Origin: Gordionus sp. m RMFG-2023
Taxonomy: Eukaryota; Nematomorpha; Gordioida; Chordodea; Parachordodidae
Assembly: GCF_954871325.1 (NCBI RefSeq)
Contig: NC_088777.1
Span: forward strand, 30,853,366 to 30,917,365
Direction: 5' to 3'
Length of the DNA stretch: 64,000 nt
Shown: piece after piece, positions 1 to 12,129 of the stretch
Position numbering within the stretch: position 1 is the first letter of the stretch
Layout: each line of letters begins with the position of its first letter
Made by a program: the position numbers and the translations under genes
The notes under the pieces: generated by a model
What the model was told of the DNA's origin: nothing
Database searches by the model: none
Seen by the model: the letters and a program-made list of their open reading frames with translations, nothing else

Positions 1-2
1 TA

Positions 3-266
3 TTGTCAGAAAATATGGTTACAAATTACCCTTCTCACAAAATTTGGAGGATTTGGGTTACGCTCTCCTTTATCCCTACAATTGTATCAATCATATTATC
101 TTCCATAAGTAAACGAGAATTTATTCTGAATCTGATCAAACCAACCTATTATTCATTACTTAATCTTGCGTTATCTCGCTGGTTAGAAAACGTAACAGAT
201 TGTAAAATATCCTGTGACCAGTTCATAAAAGAATTGGGATTCTGCTATCGTGTCGTGCTCTATTGA
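3..266 (+). CDS. PGAP2/FRAG1-like membrane protein, internal exon (partial)
   Basis: An open frame of 87 codons runs in from the window edge; its first codon is TTG and a possible 3' splice site (TTGTCAG) ends near base 9, so this is read as an internal exon. The peptide has PSHKIWRIWVTLSFIPTIV near residue 10, which resembles the [20 protein letters not shown] stretch of PGAP2, and NLAL followed later by a Phe at the place where PGAP2 has NLALL...ENAF. It has one clear hydrophobic segment (residues 18-33). PGAP2 is a multi-pass Golgi/ER protein that helps remodel the lipid of GPI anchors. A GT lies near the 3' end (bases 253-257) and could be the donor. The flanking exons were not found with confidence. 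The family call rests on recalled sequence and on a short match. Confidence 0.45.
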   Translation: MSENMVTNYPSHKIWRIWVTLSFIPTIVSIILSSISKREFILNLIKPTYYSLLNLALSRWLENVTDCKISCDQFIKELGFCYRVVLY

Positions 267-1205
267 GTATACTTTTAAGCAACAACACAGAAGAGCTTAA
301 TCTTTACATTTATTTAAAAAGTTTAATTTTTTTTCAATTGTGAAAATATTTTTAATTAATTTTCAACACAATTCATTTTCATTTATTTTTAATAAGCGAT
401 TTCAATTTAAAAATTAAATACAAATCTTAACGATATCAAAATAAAATATATTAAAAATAACAAATGAATTTTATATAAAAAACATTAAAAAGAAATTTAA
501 AAAAAAAAGAGATTTCAAGAGAAATCTGCGGAGATAGAATCCTTCTTTGAGGTCGCCTGTAAAAAAGAAATTTATTATTTAAAAAAAGAAAAGGTAAATA
601 TAAAATATAAAAAAATTTATTTCTCTTTTATTTATTGAAAAAAAAGCATTTTTTAATTTGCCTCCTCAAAGATTAATTAAAAGTAAAATTACACATTACA
701 TTAGCATTATTTTTTCTTTATTTATTTAAAAAATAAGCAATTTTATTTGGTTACCCAATGTTTATTCTTTTAAAATAATGGAAACCGGAGATTTTACGAG
801 TCCGAGGTTCTTGCTAGCCTTAGGTGTTTCTTCAAGTACTCTCTAATGGTTAATCCCTTAACTAAAAATATTTAACTAATTATGTATGGCGGCTATGATT
901 ATTTTTTGTATCGGATCTTTAAATAGATTTATACTTTCAAAAGAAACTTTTTAAGTACTGAAAATCATCAAAAATAATAATGGATTTAATTATCCAATAA
1001 CTAATATATAATAGATTAAACCATATTCTATTTAAAATTATTTTATAGAGGTTCATATGAGTTTTTTGGGCGACACTTTTAAAATTTATATACCATATCC
1101 AAAATATATAATAAACTAAAAATTAAATAAAGATAAGCAATCATCATAATTTTATTCCCTCTCCCTATAAAAAGAAAACCAAGTATTTAGCTATGAAAAT
1201 TGCTT
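267..1205. other. AT-rich stretch, no gene recognised
   Basis: Mostly A/T homopolymer runs and short open frames with no family signal. A short hydrophobic reading near 884-957 is discussed among the rejected items. Confidence 0.6.
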
Positions 1206-1213
1206 CTAATAAC

Positions 1214-2080
1214 CAGGGATGCGAACCCGGCAAAATTTTAGCCCCGGGTTCGGTTCGGGTTCGGCTTAAGTAAAAAAATATAAGGTGGGTTCGGTTGGGG
1301 TTCGGTTTATGGAAATATTTTTGAACCCGGGTTTGGTTTCGGGTTCAGCTCGGGTTTAAGAATTTTTGAATTGATATTAAAAAACTAGACATAAATTTGG
1401 TATAAAAATAAATTTTTTATTTTATTTAAAAATACATTTAAAAATACAAAATCTATATAATAATGAGGAACTTTTATTAAACCTTGAAATAAAAGAGTTA
1501 AAGAGGATAAATTTTAAATAGCAATAATTTCATAGAATTAAAAAACAGATATATAAATTTAATTTCAATTATAATATACACTTCATTAATATATATTAAA
1601 AATTAATCTGAACAAAAAATAAATCAATATAATAATTTTTACTTTGACTTGTTCATTCCTTTAATTAGTAATCTTTGAGACTAAGTTAAAAATTAAAAAT
1701 AAATGGCGTGAATGTATTTAATTGCTTTAAATTTATTTAACACTCCAATAGGAATCTTTGAAAATAAATTTTAAAAAAAATAAAAAAATGGCGTAAATGA
1801 ATTAAGTTGTTTAAAATTTATTCATTTTACTTAAAAGGTATTATGATAATATTATGAAATCTCAATTAAATTATTAATATTTGTATTTACAATTATACAA
1901 ATATCTTAATATATGATTTTAAAAAATACACTGAACCCGCTTGAACCCGGGTACATAAAAATTCCTGGGGGTTCGGGGTTTAAAAATTTTATAAATGGGG
2001 TTAAGGTTCGGTTCGGGTTCAGATTTATTTATCAAAAACCCGGGTTACTCCTCCTGGTTCAGGCTCGGTTCAAATCCCTG
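1214..2080. mobile_element. hAT MITE, family A (copy 1)
   Basis: An 867-bp non-coding element. The left end begins CAGGGATGCGAACCCGG and the right end, read on the other strand, begins CAGGGATTTGAACCGAGCC. Both ends carry repeated GGTTCGGGTTCGG words. The element is flanked by an exact 8-bp direct repeat, CTAATAAC, at 1206-1213 and 2081-2088. The CAG start and 8-bp duplication are typical of hAT elements. The AT-rich interior has no transposase, so it must have been moved in trans. A related copy lies at 9690-10421. Confidence 0.9.
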
Positions 2081-2088
2081 CTAATAAC

Positions 2089-3489
2089 AATAAATAATAA
2101 TAAGAACAATGATAATAGTAACATCCATAATAAAAACATATGTATAGAGGAGGAGTTAAATGGTCCATAAAAAATTGATGTGCTATAAAAATAGACTAAA
2201 CAATTTTTCCAAAATGTTTAAATGTAGTTTTATTCTTTACAATCTTTCAGTAGAAATTAATATTTAAGAAAAAAAATCTGTTAGTTTTAATTAAAATGAA
2301 ATTTATAAAAATAAAAGTTCAAGAATTATGAAAAACACCCGGGGTACTTGTTATATATCTTCTTTATTTGTAGATTTAAAAATTTTTTTATATGAAAATA
2401 TTAATTATAAGTAAATAAAAATAAATTGTCAAATATGTTAAATTTATTAAATTTATCTATATTATATAAAACACCTGGAAGAACTTGTTGTCACTTTAAA
2501 CTTTCATATAATTTACAAAAAATATTCAATCATCTTCATATTGTCATTCGTGGCCCTCGACAAACTAGTGGCTTCTAATGTTTTTAAAAATTTATTTGGA
2601 TTTTTTTTTATTCAAAATAATCCCTGCTTAATGGCTAATATGTACCCCACCAAAATCTGAGTCATGTCTACACAATTAATTAAAATTTAAATTGAAGGTA
2701 TTAAATTGCCATAAATATTGTCAATATTTTTATATATGAGATGAAGATTTTCTTATCATTTAGAATTAATATTAAGTCTGAACAACCTTTATAAAAAAAA
2801 GTATTTAGTGAAAATGTAAAATTTTGAGAAGTTACTTTTGGTATGTTAAAATTAAATTTTGCATTTAAAAAGCAATTTTGTCCTAAACATTTTTAAACCT
2901 ACTTAGGAACCTTATTAAAATACATATTTAGCTTAATTTTAAATCTCAAAGTTTATTAGTTTCTAAATTATTTGAGAAGGAAATATCTGCTCGGGAAACA
3001 CACCATCCCCGAATTTCATAATAGTGAGGACTGGTTCCAATGTTATAAATGCTCTTTTTGGGCACATGGATCCTGTTGCAATTTTAATCCATTTTTTATT
3101 TGTTTCAATTGGTAACAAATTTTACTAATTTTTTATAATTATTTTCCATTATGACTTATTTATATCAATAAAGTAGTTACAATAATAGAAATATCATTCT
3201 AAAGCACTTCTAACATATTTCAAATTTAAAGCACAAAATGCTATTGTTTAAATTCCCTGAAATAAAGCTCATGCATGTCCATTCTAATTATTTCAATACT
3301 TTTGATGACTTCCATAACAAATTAAAAATAAATTTCCTCAATGAAGATTTCAAAATTTAAAAAAATAGCCTTGGAATTTTTTTGAAATCAGATGTTACTC
3401 AATGCTACTTAAATTTGTAAGAGACGTATAAACATGGATAATTTAATAAACTATGTAGAAATAACTATGTTGGTAGAATAAATGGGGTG
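2089..3489. other. AT-rich stretch, no gene recognised
   Basis: No convincing coding or repeat structure was seen. The last part may hold more degraded MULE sequence continuous with the fragment that follows. Confidence 0.5.
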
Positions 3490-3757
3490 AATCAGTCGAT
3501 TCGCTAGAACCGTAGGGAACCAATATGAAAGTAAATCATGAATATTATATTAATAAGTTATTATTTTTAATTTGCTATTTATTTTTAAACTTTGCAACAG
3601 ATTGCCATGATCAAATAATGGGTCGAAGGATGGCATCGCCTTTAACAAAAGTGTGCAGGTAGCCCACCATACACTAAAGATTTTAGGTAGAAAAATCGAA
3701 ATCGAACAGTATTTAAAACCTTTGGCAAAAGGAAAGGCCGAAATGAGATTTCTTTAA
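3490..3757 (+). pseudogene. MULE transposase C-terminal fragment
   Basis: The reading RFARTVGNQYESK near 3499 matches the WNxYE region of Mutator-like transposases. Further on, WVEGWHR (about 3630-3650) and SVQVAHHTLKILGRKIEIEQ (about 3650-3710) match the conserved VEGWH...HP...E tail of animal MULE transposases. Between the two blocks lies an AT-rich insert ending in TTTGCAACAG, which looks like an intron. The tail needs at least one frame change and contains stops, so this is a dead fragment. No Mutator end repeats were found around it. Confidence 0.55.
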
Positions 3758-4242
3758 TATTCCTTGCTGATTTAGGCAACTATGCAATGCTTAATAACAA
3801 TCTCTTTTTATGAGTTTATACTTTTTAGTATTGTTAATGTAGCCATTTACATTTTTAGAAAGTTATATATAACTTTAACTATAGTGTTGTTATTTTAACT
3901 AGTTACCTATGATTAGCTTTTAGGAAAAATATAACTCAAATTAATTATATATATATGTTTACGTCAATGTGTTGTTTTAGGCAATATGTACATTGACTGA
4001 TTTTTTCCGGCAAAGGGTTATAGTAATAGGCAGGGTGAATTTGTTATTTCGGCAATGTACAAATTGCCTGGTTAAATGAGGCAATGTATTATTTTTGTAA
4101 TATTATATTATTAATAATTTTTTCCTTATTAATAATAATTTTTTCCTTATTATTAATAATTTTTTCCTTATTATTTATAATTTTTTAAGATTAATATTTT
4201 ACTTGATTAATATATAATATTTTTTTTAGATATAATATAATT

Positions 4243-5045
4243 AGGGGTAAGCAGAAAATAATTCCCCGGAAAAAAAATCCCGGAATATAAATCCCCGGAA
4301 ATTAATTCCGGAAAAAAAATTCCCGGTTAATAAATCCCCGGTAAATAATTCTCTGGAAAAAAAATCCCCTGGAAAATAATTTCCCGGAAAAAATTTCCCC
4401 ACTATATATTGAATTGCTAATGCATTGCTAAACTGCTTTGCTAAATAGCAATCAATCATAATCAATCATAAATAAATCAAAATTTTATTATGTATATTTT
4501 ATTAATGATAATTTTTTAAACTTTTTTTAAAATATACTTAAATCATTTTTTTATTATAAATGAAGAATATAATAAAAAATCATATAGTATATAATTTTAT
4601 TTTTATTTAATATTATTAGTAAGAAATATATTTTTCTAGCTTATTAAAACAAAAGTACATTTTATTCAATTTTAAAAATTAACAAATATATATCCGTAAG
4701 AGGGCGTTATATGTTTTAATATGTATCATTTTAGGAAACCGGAATGATGATTGGATAGCCCTTTTTTTATATTTGGGTATATATACATATGAAAAACCTA
4801 AAAATTAAAATTTTTTTTTAGGTTTCTTTGATGTTTAATTTATGAGTAGGTTTAGAATAGTAAAACAATGGAAATTTTCTAAAGTAAATATTGCTGGCGT
4901 TATTTATCAAAATCTCTTCATTTTTGTTTTATACGTGTATATTTACGTGCTAAGCATTATCCTAAAAAATTTTTTGAAAATAATTTGATTTGACCGATTG
5001 CCGAGCTCAAAACCGACCACTCACTAAATATTCGATTGACCAACT
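4243..5045 (-). repeat. Dispersed repeat D, copy 1
   Basis: Bases 4400-5045 are nearly identical, as the reverse complement, to 46200-46840. One side (4243-4400) is a degenerate minisatellite with units such as AATTCCCCGGAAAAA, beginning GGTAAGC. Bases 4895-5040 are repeated once more, diverged, at about 5040-5185. It has no coding capacity. The high match over 650 bp suggests a recent common source for the two copies. Confidence 0.8.
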
Positions 5046-5214
5046 AGTAATATTTGAAAAATGTTGATTTTCGTTTTATATATCTATAAATACGTATAAA
5101 ACATAATCCTAAAAAATATTTTTAAAATATCGTGATTTGGCGGATAACCGACTCGTAGCTCACCCAATGACTAAATACTGAATTGCTGGCGTTATAAATC
5201 AAAATCTCTTAATT

Positions 5215-5575
5215 TTTGTAGTACACTTTCACTGAAATATTAATTTAACGTTTACAAAACATATTTTTACCTATTTACCTTAAAAAAACTCAAAAAAGTT
5301 TAAAAATAACGATTATGACAATTGTCACTTTTTTATAGTACACTTTCAATGAAATATTAATTTAACATGTTTAAAACATATTTTTACCTATTTACCTTAA
5401 AAATACTCAAAAAAGTTCAAAAATAACGATTATGACAATTGCCACTTTTCTATAAGACACTTTCACTGAAATATTAAGTTAACAAGTTTACAAAACATAT
5501 TTTTACCTATTTAATTTGGAAAAACCCAAAAAAGTTCAAAAATAACGAATATGACATTTGTCACTATTACCTAAA
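5215..5575. repeat. Three tandem units of about 117 bp
   Basis: Each unit runs from a word like TACACTTTCACTGAAATATT through ACATATTTTTACCTATTTA to ATTATGACAATTGTCACTT. Units start near 5220, 5337 and 5455 and differ by a few substitutions. Confidence 0.8.
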
Positions 5576-6560
5576 AAATTATCTATCAAAAGATATATAA
5601 TAGATTAAATTACGTAAAATATAAATATATATTAATCATTTTAAAAATATATATTAAAAAATATCAATCAAAAAAATTTATTAAAAAAATCCTATAACAC
5701 AAAAGTTAAAAAAATTAGCGATCAAAAGATATATCAAATATAAATTAAAAAAATATATATATTAAAAAAAAATATCAATCAAAAAAATACATTTAAAAAA
5801 ATTTATTAAAAAAAAATCATATGTTCTTAAATCAATTGGGTAGAAGAATTTCGTTAAGGACAGGGGTCAAAAACGAGTCCCTATCTCTTAAACAAAAAGT
5901 CCAATTTGAAATCCTAAAGGGGAACTACAAATGTTTCTTCGAAACACTCCCATTTCCCTCCTAGTTTATCAAATATAGTCATTGTTAATTTTATATATAT
6001 TTTGCATCGCAACTATATTTAGATTTTAACCACAAAAAAAAATATTTTTTCGTTATAATTAAACAGTTATGTTTTAATATATATATATTTTTTTTCCGAG
6101 TATGTACTATATTTCTTTTTTATATATCATTAGATTTCAAAATATAGGATTAAAAATTTAATTTTTTTTTTTACACAAAAAATAAAAAATATAAAAAAGA
6201 ATATCAATCAAAAAAATATATTTAAAAAAATTTATTAAAAAATCATATAAACACAAAAAATAAAAAATATCAATCAAAAAAATATCAATCAAAAAAATAT
6301 CAATCAAAAAAATATATTTAAAAAAATTTATTAAAAAAACATATAACACAATAAATAAAAAAAAGTAGCGATCATATGATATATCAAGAAAAAAAATATA
6401 TATTTTAAAAAAAATATCAATCAAAAAAATATATTTAAAAAAATTTAATAAAAAAAAACATATAACACAAAAAATAAAAAAAATTAGCGATCAAAATATA
6501 TATTAAAAAAAATATATATTAAAAAAAATATCAATCAAAAAATATATTGTAACAAATTAA
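5575..6560. repeat. A-rich degenerate tandem array
   Basis: Repeated words AATATCAATCAAAAAAATAT, TTTAAAAAAATTTATTAAAA and TTAGCGATCAAAAGATATAT recur in the same order with a spacing near 100 bp. Open frames read here (FLIDIF repeats) are a product of the repeat. Confidence 0.75.
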
Positions 6561-6764
6561 AATATATTTTAAAAAAAATATAAAATAAATTTATAATAAT
6601 AAATTAATATTAAATAATAATAAATTAATCTAAATTTATTAATTTGTAAAATAGAATACATTGCCTGGCTATTTCGACAATGTATACTTTGCCGAAATAA
6701 CAAAATTACCCTGCCTACCACTACCTCACATTGCCGAATATTTCACATTGCCGCTAACATATAT

Positions 6765-7135
6765 ACATTTATATAATTATCCAATTTAACTTCTAATAAT
6801 ATGCAATTTGATTAACCTCGATATAATATACATGTCGGAATAATATATCTCATTCATTTTTTATCCATAATTGCTAAATCAATTTATTTATTTATTTATT
6901 TTTTACCAAAAAAAAAATTATAATTCTATATAATATTTAACTTGACCGAAGACCGAAAACCGCGCGACCTTTTACTTCGTCGCCAAATAATATATCGATT
7001 AAGTTTTTAAAAAAAACTATAATACTTTTATTTGTAATTCTTTTGGTATATATACATTTATATAATTATCCAATTTAACTTCTAATAATATGCAATTTGA
7101 TTAACCTCGATAATATAATATACATGTCGGAAGAA
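6765..7135. repeat. Pair of 85-bp direct repeats
   Basis: Bases 6765-6845 and 7050-7135 share the same run from TATACATTTATATAATTATC to ACATGTCGG. They are about 285 bp apart. Confidence 0.8.
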
Positions 7136-7149
7136 TATAATATACAAAT

Positions 7150-9680
7150 ATAAGGTGACCTTTAAATATATCTTACAATAATAAATATTAAATGTAACAT
7201 ATATGAAGATCAATCTTTCTGTAATTATACAACCTATATATTGAAAACCTTAGAAATGATAATTCAAGAACTGTTAATTACGAGATATCCTTTTTTTTTG
7301 ACTAGGTTGTAGATAATGGATTGGAGGAGGGTAAATTATCTCAATTATTTGAAGCAAGGGGCAGAACAATAAATGTTTTAAATAAATTCCACGCGTTTGG
7401 AGAGATGTTTATTAAGTATAATACCACAATCCCACATTTGCGTAGTGCGTATGTTTAATATAGTTAATGTCGTATTAACTGCCAATCGTTTTTGTCTATC
7501 AGATAAAAATTTCGAAAAACCATTGTCATTAAAAATTAATAAGAAAAATTTTTTATAAATAAAAATATTATTTATTCGCTATATTATATTGCATTTATAA
7601 TTATATTATCAAAATAAAACTATATTATTTTTTAACATGGCTTATATAATGTGTTAAAATATATAGGATATTTATTTATATTAAATTATATTTTAAAAAT
7701 AATTTATCATTATATTTTGAACGAATGTGAAAGTGGTGAACGCGAACGTGGTGAACGCGAACGTGAACACGTTCGATTTTTATCTATGAACGTTAAACGC
7801 GTTCGATATTTTTAGAAATGTTTGCAGCACTAATAATATCTGATATTTTGAATTTTCAGTCTCAATTTAGATATTTAAAAATTTATTTATCATTTTTATT
7901 TTCATTCAACATTAAAAAAAAATATATATATATAAAGTAGTATAATTATTTAAAATAGCAATCAACATATAAAAAAATATATGACAAAAATTAAAAAATG
8001 ATTTAAAATCTATAAAATGAAAAAAAAATGAAAAATATTATAGAGGCATAGATGATGCAAATGGATACATCAGGAGATAATAATTTTCGGGTCACCATAA
8101 GAGAGTTTTATCCCCTAAAGATTTCAAGAAAAACTATTTTAATGCCAAAGTTACCTAGAGTGATAAGGTAAAAATATAGCATTTGTAAGAAAGAATGTTC
8201 GAGGTGTTTCGAAGTTTCGGCGACCATGATTAAGAGATATAATGATTTGATTTAGTAAATGAGTCCATACAGGTATAGTCTAGAGGTAGTTCTCTACACC
8301 AAGAAGAAGATATTTTTATATCTGGACGTTTGTTGTCTAAGGTATTGATTTCTAGAGGTTCTAGTGTTAATTGAATGATAGTAGTAGAAAGGACCTTATA
8401 TACGAGAACATTTAATGCAAGATGGTGCTAATGTTTGCCTCTTGAGTACTGCAATTAATGGCGTCTTTGACCATCAACGTGTGGGATGATTATATTTATG
8501 TTGAGGTGGAGGCCAGATCAGTAGTTCTTCTAAAGATAATTAAGTGCCCAGATTCTTACCTAATTATCATCTTATAAAATAAGCAATAAGATAATTTAAT
8601 TTATACTCTTTATTAGTAAGTAATCATAAATCAATATATCATATATAAAATTTAAATTATAAATAAAAAATTTAGTTGAAAGAAATATGGGCAATCGTTT
8701 TTTAAAATGTGAAAAAACCTGCCATAATTTAAAATAATTGAACTCGTTTTTAATATCTACATATTTTTTTGAGAAGTACGGTGTTTCCCCATAATTGAAG
8801 ATATAGGCCTTATGTTTATGCATATCTTAATGACCCCTTCAAAAATTTCTAAAACGTCGGGTGAGAACATTGGTATAGGGATTTATTTCTATAATACCAG
8901 CCTTCAACACAATTTGTTGTTATGGAGACACCATCTAACTTATAATGTTATATATTTCATTTAGCATTATAGAGATGAGCTACAGTTTCGTTGCATAATT
9001 TATAACTAAAAATTTAATTTTCACTAGGATTTCTACGTCTTCGGATATTGGTATTCTCAATAGGAATTAAGTTCATTTTTTCAAATATTTCTGCCAAGGC
9101 ATTAAATAAATTTCCGAGATTATCCTCTGGGATATAATCAAGGTCCGATAAACCCCTGTTATACAATCCGAAGTCATCATTAGACTTAGACTTATTTTAG
9201 TCCCTAATTGTTTATTTTTTAGATGGAAATAGCTTGGTGACTGTTCAAAATCCAGCTCCTAAATTTTGAATATTAAAATACATAATGTTTATGTTTATCA
9301 TCCTTGTATATGACTTATTCGGGAATCAAATCAGCGCATGTTATCAATTACGGTCCTTAAAACTTCTAATTTTACCTTTTGCCACATACACTCTAGGTAA
9401 ATGAAGCATCACTTTTCCTAAAAATTGTAGGAAAAAATAAGTTTCTTATATTTTAGTTTATGATTGGAATATGATTATGCCTATATAAAATTTTTAATTT
9501 TTTATATTTCCATTTTCTAGATTTATAATAATATATTTTTATTTTTCCTTATTTCTTAATTTTCATAATATGGTTATTATGTTGCTATTTTAATTATACT
9601 TTTTACATATTGCTATTTTAAATAATTATTACAATATAAAAATATTTTTAAAAAATAAATAAAGTCTAGTGATAAAGTGA
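7150..9680. other. AT-rich stretch, mostly without recognisable content
   Basis: No gene was recognised. Bases 8040-8570 are less AT-rich than their surroundings and look like decayed coding sequence with many stops in all frames, but no family was identified. Confidence 0.45.
7728..7812. repeat. Palindromic GAACG repeat cluster
   Basis: Direct units GTGGTGAACGCGAAC are followed by inverted words CACGTTCG and ACGCGTTCG, so the block can fold into a hairpin. Similar AACGCGTT words mark the ends of hAT-like elements at 47-50 kb, so this may be an element end. Confidence 0.6.
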
Positions 9681-9689
9681 CGCGGTATC

Positions 9690-10421
9690 CAGGGATGCGA
9701 ACCCGGCAAATCGGTTTAAGGTTAATAAAAATAAGTAGGTTCGGTTCAGGTGGGTTCAGCTCTGGTTTAAGAATTTTTGAATTGATAAAAAAAATATTCT
9801 ATATTTAAATCATAATTAAAAAACTAGACATAAATTTGGTATAAAAAATAAATTTTTTATTTTATTTATAGGCAAAATATAGCTAAAAATACAAAACATA
9901 GTCATGTATAGATTTAAAAAATTTTATTTAGACGTATTTCTTTAAATTAACAATATCCAATATAATAATTTTTACTTTGGCTTGTTCACTTTCATTTTAC
10001 TCTAATTAATAATTTTTGAGAATAAGTTAAAAATTAAAAATAAATGGCGTAAATGAATTTAATTGTTTAATATTTATTAACAATCCAATAGGAATCTTTG
10101 AGAATAAATTTTAAAAAATTTAAAAATGGAGTAAATGAATTGAGTTGTTTAAAATTTATTAACACTTCACTTAAATGGAAATTTGAAAATATTATAAAAT
10201 GTCATGTAAATTATTAATATTTCTGTTTACAATTATACAAATATCTTATATAAATTTAAACAATACACTAAACCTGGTTGAACCCGGGTTCAAATAAAAT
10301 TTCCGGGTTCGTTTCGGGGTTTTGAAAATTTTATAAACGGGGTTCAGGTTCGGTTTGGGTTCAAAATTTTCCCCAAAACTCGGGTTTTCTTTTTCGGGTT
10401 CAGGTTCGGTTCGAACCCCTG
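9690..10421. mobile_element. hAT MITE, family A (copy 2)
   Basis: A 732-bp relative of the element at 1214-2080. The left end begins CAGGGATGCGAACCCGG; the right end in reverse begins CAGGGGTTCGAACCGAACC. It is flanked by GCGGTATC (9682-9689) and GCGTTATC (10422-10429), an 8-bp duplication with one change. The interior aligns with copy 1 over most of its length. It has no coding capacity. Confidence 0.88.
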
Positions 10422-10719
10422 GCGTTATCAAATGATTCAGTGATAAAGTGTAGTCGTGATAAGGTGTCGTCAATATAGTGTAGTAGTGATAATCGTGTCA
10501 TAAATTGTCGCTGGCGCATCGCGGTTACTATAAACGAGGCCTAACTTTGCAAATGAAAGAATATAATCATCAAAAAATACCTTTTTTTATTCAACGAAAA
10601 AAAAAATAATCAAAAAAAGAATTTAATATGATCGTTATTTAGTAAACCATTATTTTATTTTTACAGTAGAAAATTGAACTCCTGGAATAAGGTCGTTAAA
10701 CGTGGTTTAAAATTTTTAT
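10422..10719. other. Short AT-rich stretch, nothing recognised
   Basis: It begins with GATAA/GTG-rich imperfect short repeats (10430-10500) and then runs into the 3' side of the exon candidate at 10720. Confidence 0.5.
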
Positions 10720-10938
10720 TTATTTTACCTTGACATTGCCCATCTTGTGAGAATTTTCTAATTTGGAAAGTAGATGAGATATGTTTGGGTCTTGTCCCGT
10801 TATCGCCGATTTATACTCATCAGAATTTTTAATTAATTGTATTAATCGCATTAAATTATGTTCCATATCATCTATTTGTTTCATAACATCCTTTATCTTT
10901 TCCAAATCCTTATCTAGTGATGAAGCCAATTCATTCAT
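10720..10938 (-). CDS. Hypothetical coiled-coil protein, possible first exon
   Basis: An open frame of 72 codons on the minus strand starts with ATG and reads MNELASSLDKDLEKIKDVMK, then continues as a charged helix-like sequence with heptad spacing of Leu/Ile/Met to about residue 40, then GQDPNISHLLSKLENSHK. Codon use is less AT-biased than random local frames, which argues for real coding. The frame ends just after ATGTCAAG followed by GTAAAATAA, a good 5' splice site, so the gene may continue toward lower coordinates, but no following exon was recognised before the MITE at 10421. No family is recognised. Confidence 0.4.
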   Translation of the reverse strand: MNELASSLDKDLEKIKDVMKQIDDMEHNLMRLIQLIKNSDEYKSAITGQDPNISHLLSKLENSHKMGNVKVK

Positions 10939-11530
10939 TTAATAAGTATATGTTTTCACATAATGACTTAATAGATTTTTTTATAGAAACAATGACATAT
11001 AAAAATAGATTCTATAAATAAATTTAATATATAATAAGAAAATATCTTTTCAAAAAGTTAAATTCCTTTACTTTGGGATTTTAGAAATAATAAATATTGT
11101 GTAAATGTCTACACAATTTTTCCAAAAAGACGCTATCAAACACATGGTTTTCTATCTAAGTTTTATATTTCTACCTATTTGTATTTTGTTAGACGTTATT
11201 TTTATTATAAAATTAGAAAATGGCATGAACGAATAGAGTTCTAAGAAAATATATAATGGCTTAGGATTCATTTCTTATTATTTAAAAATTAGCATCCATT
11301 TATAAAAATATATTATATATTTCGTTTAAAAAAAAATAAAATTATAATGCAAATTTTAATAAAATAACTTTCCCTGAGGTGCCATAGACCATTATATATA
11401 ATAATATTTTATATTTTCTTGTTGTCAATGAATATAGGAACTGTCAAAAATCTACTAAGATGGCAATAGATTGACAAAGGTTTGTCCGACCAACTTTACG
11501 CTTAAATGATGTTAAAATTAAAGATGTATG
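10939..11530. other. AT-rich stretch, nothing recognised
   Basis: No open frame or repeat of note. It is the upstream side of the coiled-coil candidate. Confidence 0.5.
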
Positions 11531-11850
11531 TAGGGGAGACCGGGGTAAAACGATAGGCATTTTCCATATTTACCATAAAAATTTTAAACAAGAGGCAAAC
11601 ACAACAAATTATAGATCAATGTGTAGCCCCATCCCTCATCTACTAGACATAAAAAAGTAGATTCCTCTAGCTATAATATTTTAGGAGCTATGATTAAATA
11701 TGTCAAACTACTTCGCCATTTTACCCTGTACCCAGGGTAAAATGGATAAGCATTGAGGTAAAGTGGTTAAAATAATATTTGAAATATATTTTTTATTTTA
11801 TTTAACAAATATTACAAATTTAAGATATATTTATGAATTTTATTTACAAA

Positions 11851-12069
11851 CTAATCAATAAAATAAGGACATGTAAAGTAATTATCATAATTAGCACATT
11901 TAGAATGTGTCAATTCAAGGCACATTGTACATTTTAACCATTCATCGCCCTCGTGACTATTTTTATAGTTATTGCAAATAACACATAAACAATTCTTTTT
12001 TGATACCCCTTTTCTTCTCTGAATAAAAATTTCAAATTTCAATATTAATTTAGTAACCTTATTGCTCAA
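11851..12069 (-). pseudogene. Pogo transposase C-terminal PHD-like finger
   Basis: The frame has CVIC, then DEWLKCTMCLELTHSKCANY and FTCP, which gives the C-C-C-C-H-C-C order of a PHD finger. The last expected Cys is replaced by Phe (CPYF). Such fingers end many animal Pogo/Tigger transposases. The DDE core that should precede it is absent from the element. Confidence 0.75.
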
Positions 12070-12129
12070 TTGAAATATATAATATATTTAATAATTAATA
12101 CTCAATTCATATACAAACAATATAATTTA

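Larger units (their letters stand above)
3952..6766. mobile_element. 2.8-kb element with 140-bp inverted ends, unclassified
   Basis: The left end (about 3952-4095) and the right end (about 6655-6766) are inverted copies that share GGCAGGG, TTGTTATTTCGGCAA and repeated GGCAATGT words. The interior has no transposase and consists of tandem and dispersed repeats: a CCCGG minisatellite, a 0.65-kb dispersed repeat, three 117-bp units and a long A-rich array. No clean target duplication was seen. It could be a non-autonomous DNA element that has collected repeats, or a long palindrome made by rearrangement. Confidence 0.55.

Noticed and set aside
884-957. A reading MIIFCIGSLNRFIL resembles the next membrane segment of PGAP2.
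   Set aside because: A stop lies just before it in frame and there is no AG acceptor between, so it cannot be spliced to the first exon as it stands.
4241-4465. Minus-strand open frame rich in GNYFPGDFF words.
   Set aside because: It is the CCCGG minisatellite read as protein.
6158-6424. Minus-strand open frame with FLIDIF repeats.
   Set aside because: Comes from the A-rich tandem array; no real protein signal.
8040-8570. GC-richer block as a decayed gene.
   Set aside because: Stops in all frames and no recognisable motif; noted only as unexplained.
10401-10421. GGTTCGAACCCC as a Pol III B box.
   Set aside because: It is part of the hAT end sequence, which is inverted at the other end; there is no A box at the right distance.
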